Source: Siphonodentalium dalli (taxonomy: Eukaryota; Mollusca; Scaphopoda; Gadilida; Siphonodentaliidae). From it: a stretch of DNA of 64,000 nt. A program made the translations under genes and the position numbers. Positions 1 to 11,544 of the stretch are shown one piece after another. Below the pieces are notes generated by a model. It was not told the origin of the DNA and did not search any database. It saw only the letters and a program-made list of their open reading frames with translations. Every line of letters begins with the position of its first letter. Position 1 is the first letter of the stretch. The stretch spans positions 10,771,729-10,835,728 of the forward strand of contig CP136068.1 in the NCBI GenBank assembly GCA_032622095.1, in the 5' to 3' direction.

Positions 1-145
1 GCTGCTATGAGTCAAAACATTTTTCATCTGATCACCACCAAATTTGGTATATGAATTTATCACCCCTAAATACAGATCGAGTTCGAATATGGGTTTGATC
101 CGATATATTTTAACAGAGTAATGACCCTTTATAATTCAAGTAATT
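1..145 (-). repeat. Fragment of AGGGCCATAACTC-type monomer (family B)
   Basis: Read on the minus strand, this edge piece has the landmarks of the monomers at 10.44-10.85 and 15.03-15.55 kb: a (G)GGTCAT start, then ATCGGATCAAACCCATATTC, CGAACT(C/T)GATCTGTATTT, and ATACCAAATTTGG near the far side. It is a single monomer cut by the window edge. It lies outside the large hAT-like insertion, so the family is dispersed in the genome. Confidence 0.75.
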
Positions 146-1644
146 ACTGCTGGGAATTTTAAGAGAACATATCTAGCAAGCCATGTGTGTTATTGAAATG
201 AGTTAAATCTCACTATGGACATAATATATGACATGCTACAAAGCCTGATACTGGTAGTGGTACTGCTGGCTGGTTTATTTTAGCTGTAGTTAGATTGAGT
301 TAGATAGCCTTGGTGGCTTGCAGGTGGCTGTCAAGAATATAATTAATGGATGGGTCTCTATTCTGTTCTGTGCAATATTAAGTTAACCCATTTGTTGAAA
401 CTTGTTCATTATTAGTTAATTTACACCTATTCCAAAATTACAAATTGGAATAGTCCATTGTTTATTTGTTGGGATGTTTATAGACATTGTTGTTTACACT
501 CACACTGTAACTTAGAAATAAATTAACCCACCCATTCCATAGTTCCATCATATGATATCATTGAACATTATTAACCCTCTCTGCACATCATATGGTCTTC
601 TGATGTTTTTCATCTGATAATTCTCTTATTCTATGTCCAGGTTGATGGTGATCCACTTTTCCCTTGCATATTTAATGATATTCTGCTGTTTACAGACATT
701 GTATCTTTCAAATGATCAGCTTAGAATAAAATTAACCATAGATATACTGTATGCAATCCAATGTTATGACTCTAATATTTTCAATCTGACCATTCTCATA
801 TCTCACATTTATTTATCTGATAATTCTGCTTAAAAATATTTTATATCCAACCATTATCAATCACATTTAATATCCAGGTCTATACACCACTCACTTGTAT
901 AGATGTTCAAGTATCGATTGGTCTCTAATTCAATGATCTCATAACTTTTTGCTATGTAGCTAACACAACACTATTATGACTCCGGTTCTAATGTAAGAAG
1001 TAGATAAATAGAGTTATTATGATGTTATGTGCTTAATTTTGTAACTATTATATCTTGGACAGTTATGGTGCATCTGTCTGACTGTGGTTGGGTTATTTAG
1101 CTTTATCACTCTATAACACATGCATGTATCTGTGTTGGAGTTACCCACTTTTCACTTGCATGGATTTTGCGATTAAAATTAACCCATTCCATATACACAT
1201 GATATCCGATAGGCAGATATTAAATTATCTCTTTCACCTTGAACCAGGTTCAGTAAGGATTTCTATAAGCCACCAATTGAATATTCATCATCAGATGAAA
1301 TATCTTATTTTTAAATTCACTCAATTGCATTTGGGCTGCATAATAATAATGGTGCTGGTATTCTTGAGACTACTTATTGGTCAAATATTTCTCACCGATA
1401 ACTTTTATAATCTCATCCAGGTTAATCATGACACATAAATTTCTTCACCTGTATTTTGGTATTGATTGAATGATATGAATATGATCCAAGTTTTGTTCAT
1501 GGCGTTATGGCTCTTTTTCGACCATGGATAACTTTATGACCAAAACAAAACCGGTGGGAGTGACCAATTCAGCATTAGTGACATGAAGTAACTACTTTCT
1601 CCTTTGAGTTATATTTGTTGACTTTGACTTGTCTTGTTTTTCAG
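146..1644. other. No gene recognised; presumed intron or intergenic DNA
   Basis: AT-rich sequence without a convincing coding frame. A loosely similar motif, CTGATAATTCT followed some tens of bases later by TCCAGGT, recurs near 611-645, 813-880 and 1390-1420. The phrase CCACTTTTC(A/C)CTTGCAT occurs near 652 and 1145. These look like an old decayed repeat, not exons. A pyrimidine-rich stretch ending in TTTTTCAG at 1644 is the apparent splice acceptor of the next feature. Confidence 0.4.
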
Positions 1645-2001
1645 TCTGCACTGCTGGGTCTCATATGTACTGTAGTAGGACAGAAACTTGTCTCATCACA
1701 ATCGACACACAACCCTACCAGGACACAACTGTGTACGTGGCGGTGAGACATATTGGTGTTACTGATGATCCGACTGTTATATTTCAACTGAATGTTGTCT
1801 CATGTGAACCAGATCAGATAAGAAAGTATGCAGATACAGGATACACCAATCGTATCGATTATGTGGGTCAGGCACAACAAGGTACCATCTCCTTCTATCT
1901 TAGTTATGTGCAGCTGTCTGATGCCAGAAGTTACGGTGCGTATGGTGGTAATGATGCTGTGACAGTGTTTGACGATGTTCAAAGGACTCTTGTTGTATTA
2001 G
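1645..2001 (+). CDS. Internal exon of an Ig-like extracellular domain protein
   Basis: A 357-bp open segment (119 codons) is bounded by a pyrimidine-rich acceptor ending TTTTTCAG at 1644 and a strong donor GTATGT at 2002. Both junctions split a codon after its first base, so the exon is phase 1-1, the class typical of shuffled extracellular modules such as Ig domains. The translation begins CTAGSHMYCSRTETC, has alternating hydrophobic strands, and contains YVQLSDARSYGAYGG, which resembles the Ig V-set turn before the second cysteine (D-x-G/A-x-Y-x-C). Tyrosine stands where that cysteine is expected and no core tryptophan is obvious, so the domain is divergent. It is probably part of a secreted or membrane protein. 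The in-frame ATG at 1629 lies upstream of the acceptor and is not a start. The rest of the gene is not seen. The exon call is fairly firm; the family is inferred. Confidence 0.6.
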
Positions 2002-2542
2002 GTATGTTATCTCGTTTACTAGCACCATTCATTCTTTCCAGTTGTAACAATTTTGCAGTAAATACTTGCAGATTCCGAAAATACTTTTGATCGAGGCAGC
2101 TTTTTGATTGTGCTGTTGAGAAGAATGTTAATCTACATATGTACTTGCAATAAGATATTCATGTATGTCATTGTTCATGGAAAAAAAAGAGAAAATAATA
2201 GGAGAGCAATTCCAATGTAACCCTAGGCCAAAACAGGCTTTTGTGGCATAAAATTAGTTATAAAACTAAGAATAATGGGAATTCTTTCTCGGTATAATGG
2301 TCATCATGATTGTGAGATTGTGAATTTTGATATGATGTTAGGACTACGGTAATAGGGGTCAAGTAAAAATATTTTTATTTTGCAAATTTTTTGGCAGTGG
2401 GTTTTCAATTATGGGATGAACTATCATAGTCATAACATATTTTCAAAGATGGTTTATTCGTTACGTGTGCCAACTTCCAGGCAAGATCAGACAATATAAA
2501 CGGAAACCCGATCAACAAGTCTCAACCTAGCACTGTCAGCAG
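2002..2542. other. Presumed intron 3' of the Ig-like exon
   Basis: Non-coding AT-rich sequence beginning with the donor GTATGT. It ends with GTCAGCAG (2535-2542), the left copy of an 8-bp direct repeat whose other copy is at 33479-33486. No gene is visible. Confidence 0.4.
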
Positions 2543-3330
2543 CAGGCTTGTCAACCGGTACCAATACCGGTACCGGTACCGGCGGTACTTGGCCGTTTCA
2601 ACGGTACCGGTTCTGATACTCAGTACCGACGGTTCTCGGTACTCGCCAAAAACAGTAAAAAGATCAGTTTTGATCGATTAAAATTGAAGGAACTTTGCTT
2701 ATTGAAGTGTGCCGCAACTGCCGCTTGCATTATGGTATTCTACTATGTGTCAACGGATCAAGCACGCGCGGCGGATGCCGAGTCTTGAAGCTGTTATCGT
2801 TTTATTCAACAATGTATATATGCGTCATTGACTCAATGTGTGTTACATTATAACTTACATATGAGGATTGCAGCCTTGCAGGTAAATACAATTTATTTCA
2901 GTTTAAATTGTCATTCACCATATATATATACCCATCTTTCCGATGTATGTATTTGAGCGCCTGAAGCCCTAAACGTAACAGTTCTAACACTTATCAGGCT
3001 GCCTAAATTATGGCACATTTTAGGTGATTGTTGTTGGTGATAAATCCAACTATTTCAGACTATACTAATGCATGTATGTCACACATGTATGTGTGGCTGC
3101 TGTGGCATACGTGCATTAGGATAGCCTGACATGGTTGTATTTGTCATCCACAACAATCACCAAAAAAACTGGCACAAAGTGCCATACATTACCAGTACTT
3201 ACCACATTAGAATATACTCTTTTAAATGAGTGATATGTAGTACAACACAAGTACCGGTACCGGTGTTCTGCTTAATAAGTACGTCCTGCCAGATAAGTCA
3301 ATATTTCTAATAATAGTAACGTGGATGTAT
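2543..3330. repeat. Left terminal region with GGTACC subterminal repeats
   Basis: The first 120 bases after the terminus contain many ACCGGTACC or CGGTAC units, the usual architecture of hAT transposase-binding subterminal repeats. The segment 3247-3330 matches, inverted, about 33355-33410 (GTTCTGCTTAATAAGTACG, then CAGATAAGTCA). The roughly 590 bases in between have no counterpart at the right end and include the fold-back at 3023-3161. Confidence 0.6.
3023..3161. mobile_element. Fold-back (MITE-like) hairpin element
   Basis: Two inverted arms of roughly 60 bases, beginning GGTGATTGTTGT on the left and ending ACAACAATCACC on the right, flank a loop of a dozen bases. Arm identity is about 80%. 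No coding sequence. The arms contain TACTAATGCA and its inverse TGCATTAGGATA. It sits inside the left arm of the large hAT-like element, so it is a later insertion or part of the extra left-arm DNA. Confidence 0.6.
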
Positions 3331-5630
3331 AGCCCCGCCCTCGGAGAAATATCGCTGCAATTACGACATGGTCGTTTGGCGTTGCCTAGTCAATAAATGT
3401 GTAGTGTATGACGTATTACGCACACGATATCGAAAAAATGCTTCCGTGATCTGATTTTTTAAACGTTTTTACGCGAATAAAGGTTTAAAATCAACTCCCC
3501 GGGCAAATTTCTTCGTATTGGGGACAGGGAATGTGTTTATACATATGGCATCGCTGTTGATAAGAATAAATTCACATTTATGCAGTGACTAGACCTACCC
3601 TAACTTATGATGTCGATTAATAAATATGGCCCATCGATTGCTAATTATGGCAAAATAATAAAATGCTTCTGAGAATTTAGCATTGAATGAGAAAACAAAG
3701 GTTATTACCCCCGCCCCACACACACCATTGTTGATAACTACTGTATTTTTGGCTATATTACTTTCTTTGAATGGTCGTATTATCGTATAGGCTATAGGCT
3801 ATATTATCACGATAACCCCTTCGGTGGCTACATGCATCACAATGAATGTGCATTGATACACGGGAAGAATCACACCAAGTTTTGAATACGTTACTAAAAT
3901 GCTTTAACAAATTCGTAACAATGGATTGGTCAAGTACGCTTGTATTAAAGATCATCCAGGGTTTGATACCGCGCGCTCTGTAGTCTATTATACTACAATC
4001 CACGGTCAGACCACGGAAACATGCGAATTTAACTAAATCAACCACAACATAATCACAAACTTTGGGTTGGTGGTTATATATACTGATGCTGCTCGTAGTT
4101 CTAGATGAGAGCACACATTATATCAATATATAGTGTACTATATTTGCATTCTTGGCAGCTATAGTGTAAACCATCGATCGAATCTCCAATAAAGAGCAAC
4201 CGGGGCGACATCGTGCGAAAAAAAAGTCACTCAAACCATGTTCGGTAGCATGCCTACACCTATATATGTATGGATCCCATTCAAAATATCCCCTATACAT
4301 TTCGTTAACTCCGTGTTTGTGTGACTGTCGGCTGTGGCAGGTGGTTAAGCGTGCCTGTATATAGGCCTTCGCATCCACAAATCCCAGTCTATATTATAGG
4401 CTGTATATATATATATATACTGTATCGGAGAAATAGTGGCACGGACTCATTATAGGAATTGATAAGTTATAGGCCTATACATCGTTGGGTGGATAAACTA
4501 TATACGTATATGTCTGAGCTAGGGATGAACCATTTATATCAGAATCGCGATAAAGGTTATACGGTGAGCAAACTTATATTTAAAACATATTTAGGCCCTA
4601 CATGAACGTGTCTAGAATGTTTCCGTTTTGGTGCAAAACTTGGAATTTCTAAATGCACCACCTTTGATCGAACCAAAATAATTCTCAAAATTGAAGAAAG
4701 TCAGATCTATATAATTGCACCATGCTATGGCCACATATTGGAAATTTATAATCGCTAACTGCACACAAACCTATTAGTGTATTGGACTTCAAAGTTCAAA
4801 CTGTTGATTTTTTTTTACCAAAGTGGGAAGGGGAGACACCACGACCCCATCCCGTGTCAACGCGTCCGTGCATATATATAACTGATATCTTCAATGTTAC
4901 TGCATTTTCTCCCCCGCCGCATGCAGCACAAGTTACATGGGGAGGGGGGGGGCTCTGTGCAGAACATTCTGCAAATAAAATATTGTTTGTATGAATTTAT
5001 GCGTGGGAAAATGAAATACCATTTACGAAAGTAAGTTCTATATGCATTTCTACCCCCCCCCACATTTCCATAGAAGAATGCCCATTGCATTAATTTCGAG
5101 TAGTGGTTTGGACGACCCAAGTTCGTCAATTTTATGTTCTTGTTGTTTTACCAAGAACTCAACGAACCAACAATCGAGTATTCAATAAAAGAGAATTAAG
5201 TGCGAGTTTACACACTGTCGAATTATATGTATCGATTGATCGATAATAAATTACTAACGCAAGCGCGATTGGCTTAACATATACTCAAATTAAACAGCAG
5301 GAGGTAATACCATGCCTCTTGGAAACTAGTGACACAAGATTATTTACTGCAGATGTCACTTCCTAAAGAAATGAACTGGAAAATATTTCATTTGACTATA
5401 CTAAGTTAATATAAGTGAGCAATTACTGGTAGCGTGATAAAAAAAAATCCCAGACAAAAGAATTTTGCTAATATAAAATATTATCACCTGAGCGCATGTT
5501 TAGGCCTATGTCAGAGATAAGCACCTTGAAATTGGAGACTGCTACTTTGGGTACAAAGTTTCAGTTTTCTTTAGTAAAATTATCTAACACAATTTAGAAC
5601 TCTGACATATATTAACAAGAGGTGGCATCA
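3331..5630. other. No gene recognised
   Basis: AT-rich DNA with scattered short open frames of no recognisable content. It holds a (TA)n tract at about 4405-4421, a G-rich run (4938-4950) and a C-rich run (5051-5061). A weak tRNA-like fold at 4323-4389 is discussed under rejected items. Confidence 0.4.
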
Positions 5631-5639
5631 GAGATGATG

Positions 5640-6895
5640 TGTCTCGTTTTCGGTGGCTTACCGCCGGTGGCTCAAATTTTATCGGGCCAGGCTGGTTTTC
5701 GAACTCGTCCTATACCGAGCAAAAAATTCCTGAAAATTTACTAATTAAGGGCCATAACTGTATAAAAATTTATTGGGCCAGGCTGGTTTTCGAACTCGTC
5801 CAGGATATTATTGGAAGACACCTATATAACAAATTTTAGTTGAATCGGATGACGTTTGTTGAAGTTATCGCACTATAACGAGCTAAAAAATAACGAAAAA
5901 TGACTAATTAAGGGCCATAATTCTATCAAATTTTATCGGGCCAGGCTGGTTTTCGAACTCGTCCGAAATATTCTTGACAAGTATGTCTATTCCAAATTTT
6001 AAACAAATCGGAGTACGTTTGTTGAAGTTATCGCGCTAACGAGCTAAAAATTCACGAAAAATGACTAATTAAGGGCCATAACTCTATCAAATTTTATCGG
6101 ACCGGGCCGGTTTTCTAACTCGTCCGAGGTATTCTTGGGAGACACCTATATATCAAAATTTCAATCAAATAGGATGATGTTTGTTAAATTATCGCGCTAA
6201 CGAGCTCAAAATTCGTTCAAAATGACTATTTAAGGACCATAACTCTATCAAATTTTATCGGACCGGGCCGGTTTTCTAACTCGTCCGAGGTATTCTTGGG
6301 AGACACCTATATATCAAAATTTCAATCAAATAGGATGATGTTTGTTAAATTATCGCGCTAACGAGCTGAAAATTTGTGAAAAAATGACTAATTAAGGGCC
6401 ATAACTCTATAAAATTTTATCGGACCTGGCCGGTTTTCGAACTCGACCGAATATTCTTGGGAGACACCTATATACCAAATTTCAATCAAATCGGATAACG
6501 TTTGTTGAAGTTATCGCGCTAACGAGCTGAAAATTCGTGAAAAATGACTAATTAAGGGCCATAACTCTATCAAATTTTATCGGACCAGGCCGGTTTTCGA
6601 ACTCGTCCGAGATATTCTTGGGAGATACCTATATCCCAAATTTCAATCGAATCAGATAACGTTTGTTGAAGTTGTTGCGCTAACGAGCCTAAAATCAGTG
6701 AAAAATGGCAAAGGGCCATAACTCTGTAATAAATGTGCGGACGAACCCGATTTTTTGTCTGCAGCTTACGTGCATGGATATGTACTCACACATTTTTTTT
6801 TAATCCGTCAATAAACGGTTGAGTTATAAGCAAAACACGCCGCCCACCGTCCCTCATCAAACTGGAAGTCGAGTTTTGGAAAAAAACTCGACTAA
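5640..6895 (+). mobile_element. Tandem-array element (family A, about 160-bp monomers) with Helitron-like 3' end
   Basis: About seven head-to-tail monomers of roughly 160-163 bp run from near 5670 to 6740. Each carries AGGGCCATAACTC, then TTTTATCGG(G/A)CC, GGTTTTCGAACTCGTCC and GTTATCGCGCTAACGAGCT. The last monomer leads into a unique 3' tail that ends in a stem-loop (6868-6892: GTCGAGTTTT and AAAACTCGAC) overlapping CTAA followed by T. Helitrons end in a hairpin plus CTRR inserted before T, and bivalve helentron-like elements carry central arrays of about 160-bp repeats, so a rolling-circle origin is plausible. The hairpin abutting CTAA without a spacer is atypical. No 5' terminus was identified. 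Non-coding; short open frames here are repeat shadows. Confidence 0.55.
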
Positions 6896-6904
6896 TAAAA
6901 ACTG

Positions 6905-7560
6905 TTTGGCTGGACCATTGGTGCTAAAAAATGTACACATGGGTCAATTGACCCGGGGAGTGTCATGGGATTGGTGCCATTGACATCAGATGTCTTAAAA
7001 GGACAATAATAATTAATTATACACACAAAATGGTCGGAATTTTGTAATAAAGATTGCTTCGCATGGGTCAATTGACACGAATATTGTCACGAGATAGGTG
7101 TTGTTAACATCTGATTCAGACGACTTAAAGGGGCATAAACAATTCTAATTTAAAAAATGAATCATATACACAAAATAGTTAGACTCTGGTCGCTGGAAAT
7201 TGGTATACAGGGGTAAATTGACCCGGGCAAACTTAAAGGGGAACTTATAGATTATATTATAGAGATGAGCAATTCTTATCAGCTTAAACGATATGTAGTA
7301 AAATTGGTACACATGGGATCCCATGACTAGGGGAATGTCATGGGATTGGCGCCTTGGACATCAGATGACATAAAGGGGGGTTTGTAAAATATGTTAACAT
7401 AGCTTATCAATTAAAAGCATTTATCATCTTAGAAGATATATGGGAAAATTGGTACACAGAGATAATATGAAATTGGGCGTGTCATGGGATTGGTGCCGTT
7501 GACATCAGATGACTTAAAGAAGTACTAGTAATTAGCAATAAAGAGCGTTTATTATCAACT
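6905..7560 (+). repeat. Degenerate tandem array, 100-155-bp spacing
   Basis: Directly abutting the family A element are about five diverged units with the landmarks GGTACACATGGG, GTCAATTGACCCGGG, GTGTCATGGGATTGGTGCC and TTGACATCAGATGACTTAAA. Spacing varies from about 100 to 155 bases, with indels. No coding potential; unrelated to the AGGGCCATAACTC monomers. Confidence 0.6.
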
Positions 7561-8654
7561 TAAAAGTAGAGGTAACTTTATCCAGAGTTTCATGCAATAT
7601 ATATGTGATGCTTATCTCAGGTGACTAATACATAGTTTAAATGACTGGAGGGGGCACTAATAATGTGTTCATTCTTTACCTGAGCAATGCCAGGTACCCT
7701 ATCTAGTAATTGATACAGATATGATGGACTTATTTTTTGTATGGTGGAATGATTAGGTCCCGCGCTGACAGCACCCCTCCTCTCGTGCAAGTTTCCTCAC
7801 CAAGCAGGTACTCACATATCTAAATTATTGTTCCTTCAATACATTGAAACTCCACAAGTACTACAGGGCATCAGATGAATATTTAAACTAAACTGTTTAA
7901 AAAATGGAAAGATTCTTTGCAAACTTCAAGCTTCTGTTGGCCCATCAGAGGAGATACTGTAGGGAATCTTTTTGAACAAACCACTTTGATTTTAAATGGA
8001 AGTGCGCGACTAAAATATTGTAATCTGTGGGTAACATCAAGTGTGGTTTCTTCACTGCTTCAAGATTGCTGACTAATATTGATTTGAATTTATAGATATT
8101 GGGATGAAATATCTCCAAATATTGACAGTAGAATTCTTGTCTATAGGCTCTATAAAAGCTGGTAATTTAGTGACACAGCTGGGGGATAATACAAATGGAA
8201 ACACTTTAGAAATGACTTATTGAAAGATGCAATTGCCCACATGCCTGTAAATATATTCATTATTGACTGAATGTAATGCAGAACCGCATGCACTGTATCT
8301 GTAATTGATAAACATCTTGCAATAGTTATTTCATTTATAACACTGGTTATACATGTTGGTATATCTTAAAAGGATAAGATATAAAAATGTCGTTTCATCT
8401 CATTGATAGAGGCAATATTATTTTCATCTCATGCATCCATGAAATGTTGGAAGGTCTTCTCCCCAACTTGTTTTCAGAGGCCATATATCCAGGACAATGG
8501 AGAGAGAGAGAAAGAGAAATACTGTCAAAACTATTTATTCAAATTCGGGAAAAGTCCATAACAACAATATCTAATATGTGCTCTATAGTAGTACATACAT
8601 GTATATATTAAAGTATGGAGCTTCAAAGATAAAATGAGAGTTGCACAAAATATT
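7561..8654. other. No gene recognised
   Basis: AT-rich DNA without a recognisable coding frame or repeat structure. An open frame at 8387-8611 has no family features and contains low-complexity GAGAGAGAG sequence. Confidence 0.35.
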
Positions 8655-8826
8655 GTATTTAAGAAATGAATGTAGTGGGTGTGCATGTGTTATTGGGGGA
8701 CATGGCGCTGTGGTCGTTTGGGGACATTGTGCAAAGCGGTTGACACTAAATGTGCCCCAACAACCTATGTGCAGTATCTCTCAATAACACACATGCATAA
8801 ACCCACTGCATTCATTTCTTTATTTA
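8655..8826. mobile_element. Fold-back MITE with long inverted arms
   Basis: The left arm from 8661 (AAGAAATGAATGTAGTGGGT) is mirrored by the right arm ending at 8820 (ACCCACTGCATTCATTTCTT), with further paired sequence inward (CATGTGTTATTG against CAATAACACACATG). Arms are about 70 bases with a few mismatches and the weak match extends outward over TTTAA/TTATA. Non-coding. Confidence 0.7.
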
Positions 8827-10390
8827 TATAGCTTTTTAATTGTTTATTCCCATAAACAAGACAGTCAATGACTGTGGGTCGCTCACCAGACTTTAAAGAC
8901 TGAGAAGACTGAGACTCTGAAGACTACAAGGGTCAGCAATTGACAATATCACTTAAGACAAGTAGTTCTAAACAGGGACATAGCTGGAGGTTCTCAGATG
9001 AGCAAGGCTCGTCAACTGAAATTTCCAATTGCACACCACTGACAAATCTCCAATCTCTTACCTTTTAAAGAAAACAACCATACCACAGTACTAAGTTCAC
9101 AAAAATCCTTTTGCACATCCCTCTTAGATTGAATTTTACAACTGGTACCAGTACTTCAAGCTCTCAAACGTTTGAAAATTACAAACCAAATAAAGTTAAA
9201 ATTTGTGGCCAATTTGGTCCAACAGTTTAACCTGAAGTAGGAACATATGGACTGTTGGTTTAAAAACATGCATGAGGGAAAAACAAACCAAACTATGAGA
9301 ACAATTCTAACCTATTTTTTATGTGAACATCTAATCTACAACTAATGTTATACCAGGCATGGAATTTTCAACTGTTTAAATTTTGATCAAATAGGGGGTA
9401 AAAACTCCACCGCTCTACATTCCTTCCCCGTTGCCTCCAACATTGCCCCCACCCAGGCTTCCTAGAAATCAATATTATTATACCAGTACCAAACAGGATA
9501 GAGGAGAGTTAAATCTCTTATCTCTGCCCCTATTAGAACAAATGTGAATCCCCATCTATGAGATCCATTCATCTAGTAATATCAATATACCCCCACTATC
9601 CAATAGGGTATGATTTCACCTGGATGAGTGGTGGTTAACAAAATAATATTGGGACAGCCAAGTCTGTATTTAGAGTGTCTGACCTCTGCAGAATGAGGTC
9701 CACAAAAGGTGAATTTAATGACACTATTCCCCAAGGTGGAATAGCACAACGTATTCACTCTCTGGGGACCTCATTTCCTAACGAGAGGCCAATCACGATC
9801 GACAGATGTTTAACCCATACCTTGGCGATAGCGATTAGCTATAACTGATAATTGGTCAAAGATATGATCACAGTAATACATATATCAGTACTTAAACTTA
9901 AAATCAAAAGCTCAAATAATTTGTCTTAAAGTATTTGGGGTGGGGGAGGAGTCGATTTAAATCTCATAACTCGGTCCCTATTCACACAATGACCTCTCAC
10001 TGTGAGATCCAATGGTTTAGCCATTAATAAATTTGACAGATAGGATAAACAATTATCCAGCCAGCAGGTTGTTTGTCTTTACCTTCATACAACCACCCCC
10101 TAGAGCTTTGTAACATAATGTCACCACTCAATTAATAACAGATTTCGCTTGGAATGACATCTATTAAAGGTACTCTCATATACTCTGGATATTGGATGTT
10201 CACATGGCAATTTATTGCTATCATTATATTACATGCAACTATTGCAAATAAAATCTTCATATCTTCAAAAAAGGACATCACACCTAATTAATGGTATACA
10301 ACTAAAACAAATTGGTGTCAATGAATTTTTTTTTTTAATTAAATATTTTTTTTATTTAATATAAAAGTTTTTTAATATTTTTTGCGTGTT
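8827..10390. other. No gene; contains a diverged internal duplication
   Basis: Non-coding. The sequence around 9510-9585 (TAAATCTC, CCCTATT, GAGATCCA) recurs in diverged form at 9957-10032. A short phrase near 8900-8960 (ACTGAGAAGACTG, GAAGACTACAA) recurs near 19398-19435, marking a dispersed repeat. The stem-loop at 9691-9777 is listed separately. Confidence 0.4.
9691..9777. repeat. Nested stem-loop
   Basis: The outer arms GAATGAGGTCC and GGACCTCATTTC pair and continue imperfectly through AGGTGAAT/ATTCACT. An inner perfect hairpin CTATTCC/GGAATAG sits near the centre. This could be a small fold-back element; no flanking duplication was recognised. Confidence 0.5.
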
Positions 10391-10439
10391 AAATTGAGTG
10401 AGGAAATTCAATCTAAAAAAAAAATTTAAATTAAAAAAA

Positions 10440-10847
10440 AGAAGAAAAAAAAGGGGTCATAACTCCTTTAAAATAAATCGGATCAAACCCAAATTCGAAC
10501 TTGATCTGTATTTTGGGCTGATAATCTCACATACCAAATTTGGTCAATCAGATGAAATTGTTTTTGAGTTATGGCAGCATGTGTAAATTATAAGTAAAAA
10601 AGGGCCATAACCAGCCAAAACTGTAAAAAAAAAAAAAACTCGATTCAAACCCATATTCGAACTCGAACTGTATTTTGGGCTGAGAAACCTGTATACAAAA
10701 TTTGGTTCCGATCAAATAGAAAATGTTAGAGTTATCGCATTATGCCTAAAGTGTCTACGGACGGACAGACAGACAGATGGATGAACGACGAGTGGTCAAT
10801 CCGGACATTGACACTATGTGTACCATACTATGGTATAGGTACACATA
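10440..10847 (+). repeat. Family B repeat with 3' terminal hairpin
   Basis: Two monomers of about 148 bp start GGGTCATAACTCC (10453) and AGGGCCATAACC (10600) and carry ATCGGATCAAACCC, TTCGAACTTGATCTGTATTT and ACCAAATTTGG. They are followed by a GGACGGACAGACAGACAGAT tract and GACGAGTGGTCAATCCGGAC. The element ends in a hairpin at 10815-10847: TATGTGTACC, one bulged base, ATAC/GTAT and the closing GGTACACATA. The same tail is found at 15550. Confidence 0.7.
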
Positions 10848-11544
10848 AAAAGTTTTGTCTCATGCAGAGTACATGTACAAGAAAAATGTATCAAAGTTCA
10901 AACCTGTTGTGCCTCTTTAATATTTCTATTCACATTTGTAATCAATTGAAATCAATGTCGAAAAAGCTTTCCATTAATATATAAATAAAACAAACTAGAC
11001 CTACAGTTCTAAAAGTGTTTTGAATAATTATTTTGTTCTCATAGACTGATACAGAGCTCTCAAGTTGTCTTCCCATGCAACCAACAAATCTACTAAACAC
11101 AATCACATTATTAACCTCAAATAGTAATGCAATTAAACAATAAAACCAGATTATGCCTTTAAGATGAAATTTAAATAACCATGCATATAAAATATAAAAG
11201 CATAAACATTCCATCTATGATATCTCATCATACGGCCAACACATCTGCTAGCAGTTAATGGACCTATCCGTACGTCCCGCCCACCTGTAGACTGCATGGT
11301 TACTGTTACTACGCACCACAAGCCATCTCAATTCCGCTATCTCTTCAGTGCTAAAATAGCTTCCGATGAGAAAGGACTGTGTTGTTAAACGCCATGTAAC
11401 ACGATAATATAGGTCCCTTCTGAATATCACGATTTTCAAGATACCTTTGTGTGTATATATGCAACATGTAAAAGTGACTGTCATTAGATATAAACAAAAA
11501 TAGAACCAGTTTTTAAACAAACAAGAGCTACGCTGGGCGTGCAA

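Noticed and set aside
3758-4378. Two adjacent minus-strand frames (118 and 86 codons)
   Set aside because: No family features and separated by stops; in the non-coding left part of the large insertion.
4323-4389. tRNA-like fold (GACTG/CAGTC ends, GGTGGTTAAGC D-arm-like segment, GCCT/AGGC stem)
   Set aside because: The T-arm and B-box are poor and no proper anticodon loop forms; at best an old tRNA-derived relic.
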